A DNA stretch of 64,000 nucleotides from positions 2,294,001-2,358,000 of the forward strand of contig NZ_CP150218.1 in the NCBI RefSeq assembly GCF_037969875.1, given 5' to 3'. Positions 61,695 through 64,000 of the stretch are shown one piece after another. The notes under the pieces were generated by a model. The model was not told the DNA's origin. It ran no database searches and saw only the letters and a list, made by a program, of their open reading frames with translations. A program made the position numbers and the translations under genes. The DNA comes from Paenibacillus sp. FSL R7-0337. GTDB lineage: Bacteria > Bacillota > Bacilli > Paenibacillales > Paenibacillaceae. Every line of letters starts with the position of its first letter. Position 1 is the first letter of the stretch.

Positions 61695-64000
61695 TTAGTG
61701 CGGGACGGGGGGGAGCTTGTGGCGTATGGTGATGCCCTCCTTGTCCACTCTGAGCTGAATCTCCCCCTGCTGATCCGTCCGGTAGATGCTTGTTCCCATA
61801 TCGGCCAGTCGCTCCAGCACGGTCCCATGCGGATGTCCGTAAAGGTTATTCACACCGGCTGAGATGACAGCTGCTGTGGGGTTCCAGAAGGCCAGCCAGT
61901 CTGCACTGGTGGCTGTTTTGCTGCCGTGGTGGGAGACTTTGAGGACGTCGATGAGACTGCCTTGCTTAATACCGGATTGATTTGCGGAATGTAAGATTGT
62001 TTCCTCTGCCGCCTGGTCCATATCTCCTGTGAAAAGAAAGCTCCGCCCGTTCATCTCCAGCCGGAATACCACCGATTCGTGGTTCTGGTCCTCCACTTCC
62101 TCCGGCAGGGTATGTCCATCCGCTCGCGGCTCCGGCCAGAGGAAGTCCAGCCGCGTGGCCTCGTCCAGGGCCAGCATCTTGCCCTGCTGCACCGGATACA
62201 GCCGGACACCCGCGTCCAGCGCTGTCGCCATCAGCTTGGTATACGGCTCCGTGTCAGCCAATGTTCCGTTGAACAGCAGCGCCGATACCGGCATCCCTTC
62301 CAGCACCGCCTGGAGCCCTCCGGCATGGTCCTGATCGCCATGCGTCAGAATAACCGCGTCCAGCCGGTGGATGCCCCGTTGCTTCAGGAGCGGCAGCAGC
62401 GTCTTCGCCCCAACCTCGAACGGGCTGCGGCGGATGCGCCATTCCTCCCGGTTGCTGAAGCTCACGGTCCCGCCGCCGTCCACGAGGATATGTGCTCCGC
62501 CCGGCGTGGTGATCAGGCTGCTGTCCCCCTGACCTATATCTAGGTAGCTGATGGAACCGGAGCCATCGCTTATAACCTCGGCGTTATAGCCTTTGTAGAG
62601 CAGAATGCTCAGGCCTATAGCGCACAGTATCGCTGCGGAATTGCTCCAGCGTGATAGGCCTGATTGAGGATAGGCTTGAAAGGTGAGCTCGGCTCTTCCG
62701 CTGTTTGCAGCCCCTGCCGAATTCAGAACGTTATTGCGGCCAGCTCTGCCACGGATGTTACCTCGCGGTTCCGGCCTCTCCAGCTCCGCCAGCGGACGGG
62801 TCTCATCGTCCATGAACTGGGGAACCAGCTTCGCCTCTGTCTGCCGCTTCAAGGCGTATAGCAAACCGTATAGCAGACCGTAGTAGAGGCAGATCCACAG
62901 GATTGACGGCGAAGCCCAGATCAGTATCCCGGCGGTGAACCCGTTCACCCACTCCACTGCCGCAAAAGTGATATTATTCAGTATCTCCGCAAGCTGCGCG
63001 GTCAGGAGTGCGGCTGCATTCCAGACCCTCCCAAGGAGCAGCGCCAGTGTTCCCAAAGGCAGCACCAGGAAGGTGATGAAGGGAACCAGCAGCAGATTGG
63101 CCGCAACGGACAACAGCGAGAATTGGTTGAAGTAATAAATCGTCAGTGGAAACGAGACCAGTTGAGCAATAATCGTTACCGAGAGGCTGCTGCCCAGCCA
63201 GCCCGGTAACCGCCTGAATAGGGGCGCAGCGAGCGGTGTATACACCATGAGTCCTGCCGTCACCAGAAAAGACAGCTGAAAGCTGACACTAAGCAGCAAA
63301 TAAGGATTCCAGACCAGCATCATCAGAGCGGATGCAGCCAGAATATTCAGCCCATCTTTGAGCATGCCCAGTCTTGCCGCCAGCAGGGCAATCATGCTCA
63401 TGATCCCGGCGCGGATCACGGACGGCCCGGCCCCGGACAGCAGCACATAGACCGGAACCAGCAGCAGAGTCACCGTCAGTGCGGTTTCTCTGGTTAAGCG
63501 GCAGCGGCGCAGCAGAACCAGGATTACTCCGACGTACACCGCTACATGCATCCCCGAAATGGCCAGGATGTGAGTGAGCCCGAGCTGCGAGAACTGTCTG
63601 AAGGTCTCCGGGTCCAGTTCCTTTTGGATGCCGATGACAAGGCCCTTCATATAACCCGCATGAGGCTCCTGAAATAAGCGGCTCATTTCTGCACCGAGCA
63701 CAGATCTTGCCTTATCATTCCAGCGCAGAATAGTGGATGGCTCCCACGAGACTTGAGGGTTAACCTTTACACTGGCGGTACCTGTTCCTTTGAGCAGCCA
63801 GTGTATCTTTTGGGTGAGCAGATAGGCACGGTAGTCGAATCCGCCGAAGTTGCGCGCTATCTGGGGCTGGATCAATTCCCCCTCAATGACCACCCGGTCT
63901 CCCCGCTGCCACAAGGCTGCCTCTGCTATCTCACTTTCCTCCTGGAGCTTGATCTGTACAGTTACACGTTCACCTTCAGGATCACTCCCCACTGCTCCCG
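61695..64000 (-). CDS. comEC: ComEC/Rec2 DNA-uptake channel, 5' end outside the window
   Basis: At least 765 residues of the competence channel that carries single-stranded DNA across the membrane; the reading frame stays open to the right edge, so the N-terminus is missing. An OB-fold-like region (RVTVQIKLQEESEIAEAALW) is followed by the ComEC/Rec2 membrane domain (HILAISGMHVAVYVGVILVL, GAGPSVIRAGIMSMI). The C-terminal metallo-beta-lactamase-like domain has DGGGT, LTHGDQDHAGG, FTGDMDQA and VSHHGSKTA. The region 430-490 is a low-complexity linker and extra helix. Confidence 0.95.
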   Translation of the reverse strand, partial: GAVGSDPEGERVTVQIKLQEESEIAEAALWQRGDRVVIEGELIQPQIARNFGGFDYRAYLLTQKIHWLLKGTGTASVKVNPQVSWEPSTILRWNDKARSVLGAEMSRLFQEPHAGYMKGLVIGIQKELDPETFRQFSQLGLTHILAISGMHVAVYVGVILVLLRRCRLTRETALTVTLLLVPVYVLLSGAGPSVIRAGIMSMIALLAARLGMLKDGLNILAASALMMLVWNPYLLLSVSFQLSFLVTAGLMVYTPLAAPLFRRLPGWLGSSLSVTIIAQLVSFPLTIYYFNQFSLLSVAANLLLVPFITFLVLPLGTLALLLGRVWNAAALLTAQLAEILNNITFAAVEWVNGFTAGILIWASPSILWICLYYGLLYGLLYALKRQTEAKLVPQFMDDETRPLAELERPEPRGNIRGRAGRNNVLNSAGAANSGRAELTFQAYPQSGLSRWSNSAAILCAIGLSILLYKGYNAEVISDGSGSISYLDIGQGDSSLITTPGGAHILVDGGGTVSFSNREEWRIRRSPFEVGAKTLLPLLKQRGIHRLDAVILTHGDQDHAGGLQAVLEGMPVSALLFNGTLADTEPYTKLMATALDAGVRLYPVQQGKMLALDEATRLDFLWPEPRADGHTLPEEVEDQNHESVVFRLEMNGRSFLFTGDMDQAAEETILHSANQSGIKQGSLIDVLKVSHHGSKTATSADWLAFWNPTAAVISAGVNNLYGHPHGTVLERLADMGTSIYRTDQQGEIQLRVDKEGITIRHKLPPVPH

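Overview
The window looks like the chromosome of a Paenibacillus or a close relative (spore-forming Bacillota, moderately high G+C). It carries the conserved Firmicutes block comEC - holA - rpsT - gpr - spoIIP - yqxA-like - lepA - hemW - hrcA - grpE - dnaK - dnaJ - prmA - rsmE - mtaB, a CIRCE operator upstream of hrcA, spore genes (spoIIP, gpr), strong AGGAGG-type ribosome binding sites and frequent GTG or TTG starts. A YesMN-type two-component system with a sugar ABC importer, an SLH-anchored protease and several ECF sigma/anti-sigma pairs fit the same group. No rRNA, tRNA, CRISPR array, intact insertion sequence or prophage was seen.

Layout. 0-9.3 kb (minus strand): an oligosaccharide-uptake operon with two ABC permeases, a YesM-like kinase, a YesN-like AraC regulator and a solute-binding lipoprotein, then, after an intrinsic terminator, a cupin protein and a heparinase II/III-type polysaccharide lyase. 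9.7-15.2 kb: an RlmI-like methyltransferase, a Na/Pi-cotransporter-type protein, a broken Rpn-type nuclease gene and a secreted Ig-like repeat protein. 15.5-19.5 kb: mtaB, rsmE, a site-2 protease family protein and prmA. 19.7-30.0 kb is an accessory stretch between prmA and dnaJ: DNA glycosylase I, an ECF sigma/DUF4179-type pair, a soluble PAS chemoreceptor, small proteins and a large S8 protease with three SLH domains. 30-45 kb is the conserved heat-shock, translation, sporulation and replication block. 45-61.7 kb is about 16.7 kb of accessory genes between holA and comEC: a SigW-like pair, the KDG/KDPG genes (kdgA, kdgK and a LacI-type regulator), another ECF pair, nrdIEF behind tandem NrdR boxes, an alpha/beta hydrolase, and an ABC transporter with its two-component system. 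comEC runs off the right edge.

Working together: the lyase operon releases and imports acidic oligosaccharides, and the kdgA/kdgK genes 40 kb away could process 2-keto-3-deoxygluconate from uronate catabolism. That link is inference. HrcA/CIRCE should control hrcA-grpE-dnaK-dnaJ, and NrdR should control nrdIEF.

The most interesting signal is not a gene. Three intergenic regions (9.44-9.62, 49.60-49.96 and 57.09-57.27 kb) carry a family of 15 short dyads of the form TG(T/C)A-N5-T(A/G)CA. They are arranged at start-to-start distances of 51, 62 and 51 bases in three complete modules, plus one truncated module (51, 63). The right arm and flank of many dyads are complementary to the left flank and arm of the next one, with compensatory differences between copies. 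Each module can therefore be drawn as three hairpins (46, 57 and 46 nt) separated by 5-nt linkers, with the outermost arms able to close a four-way junction. I know of no described element with this architecture. Several other dispersed or tandem intergenic repeats are also present.
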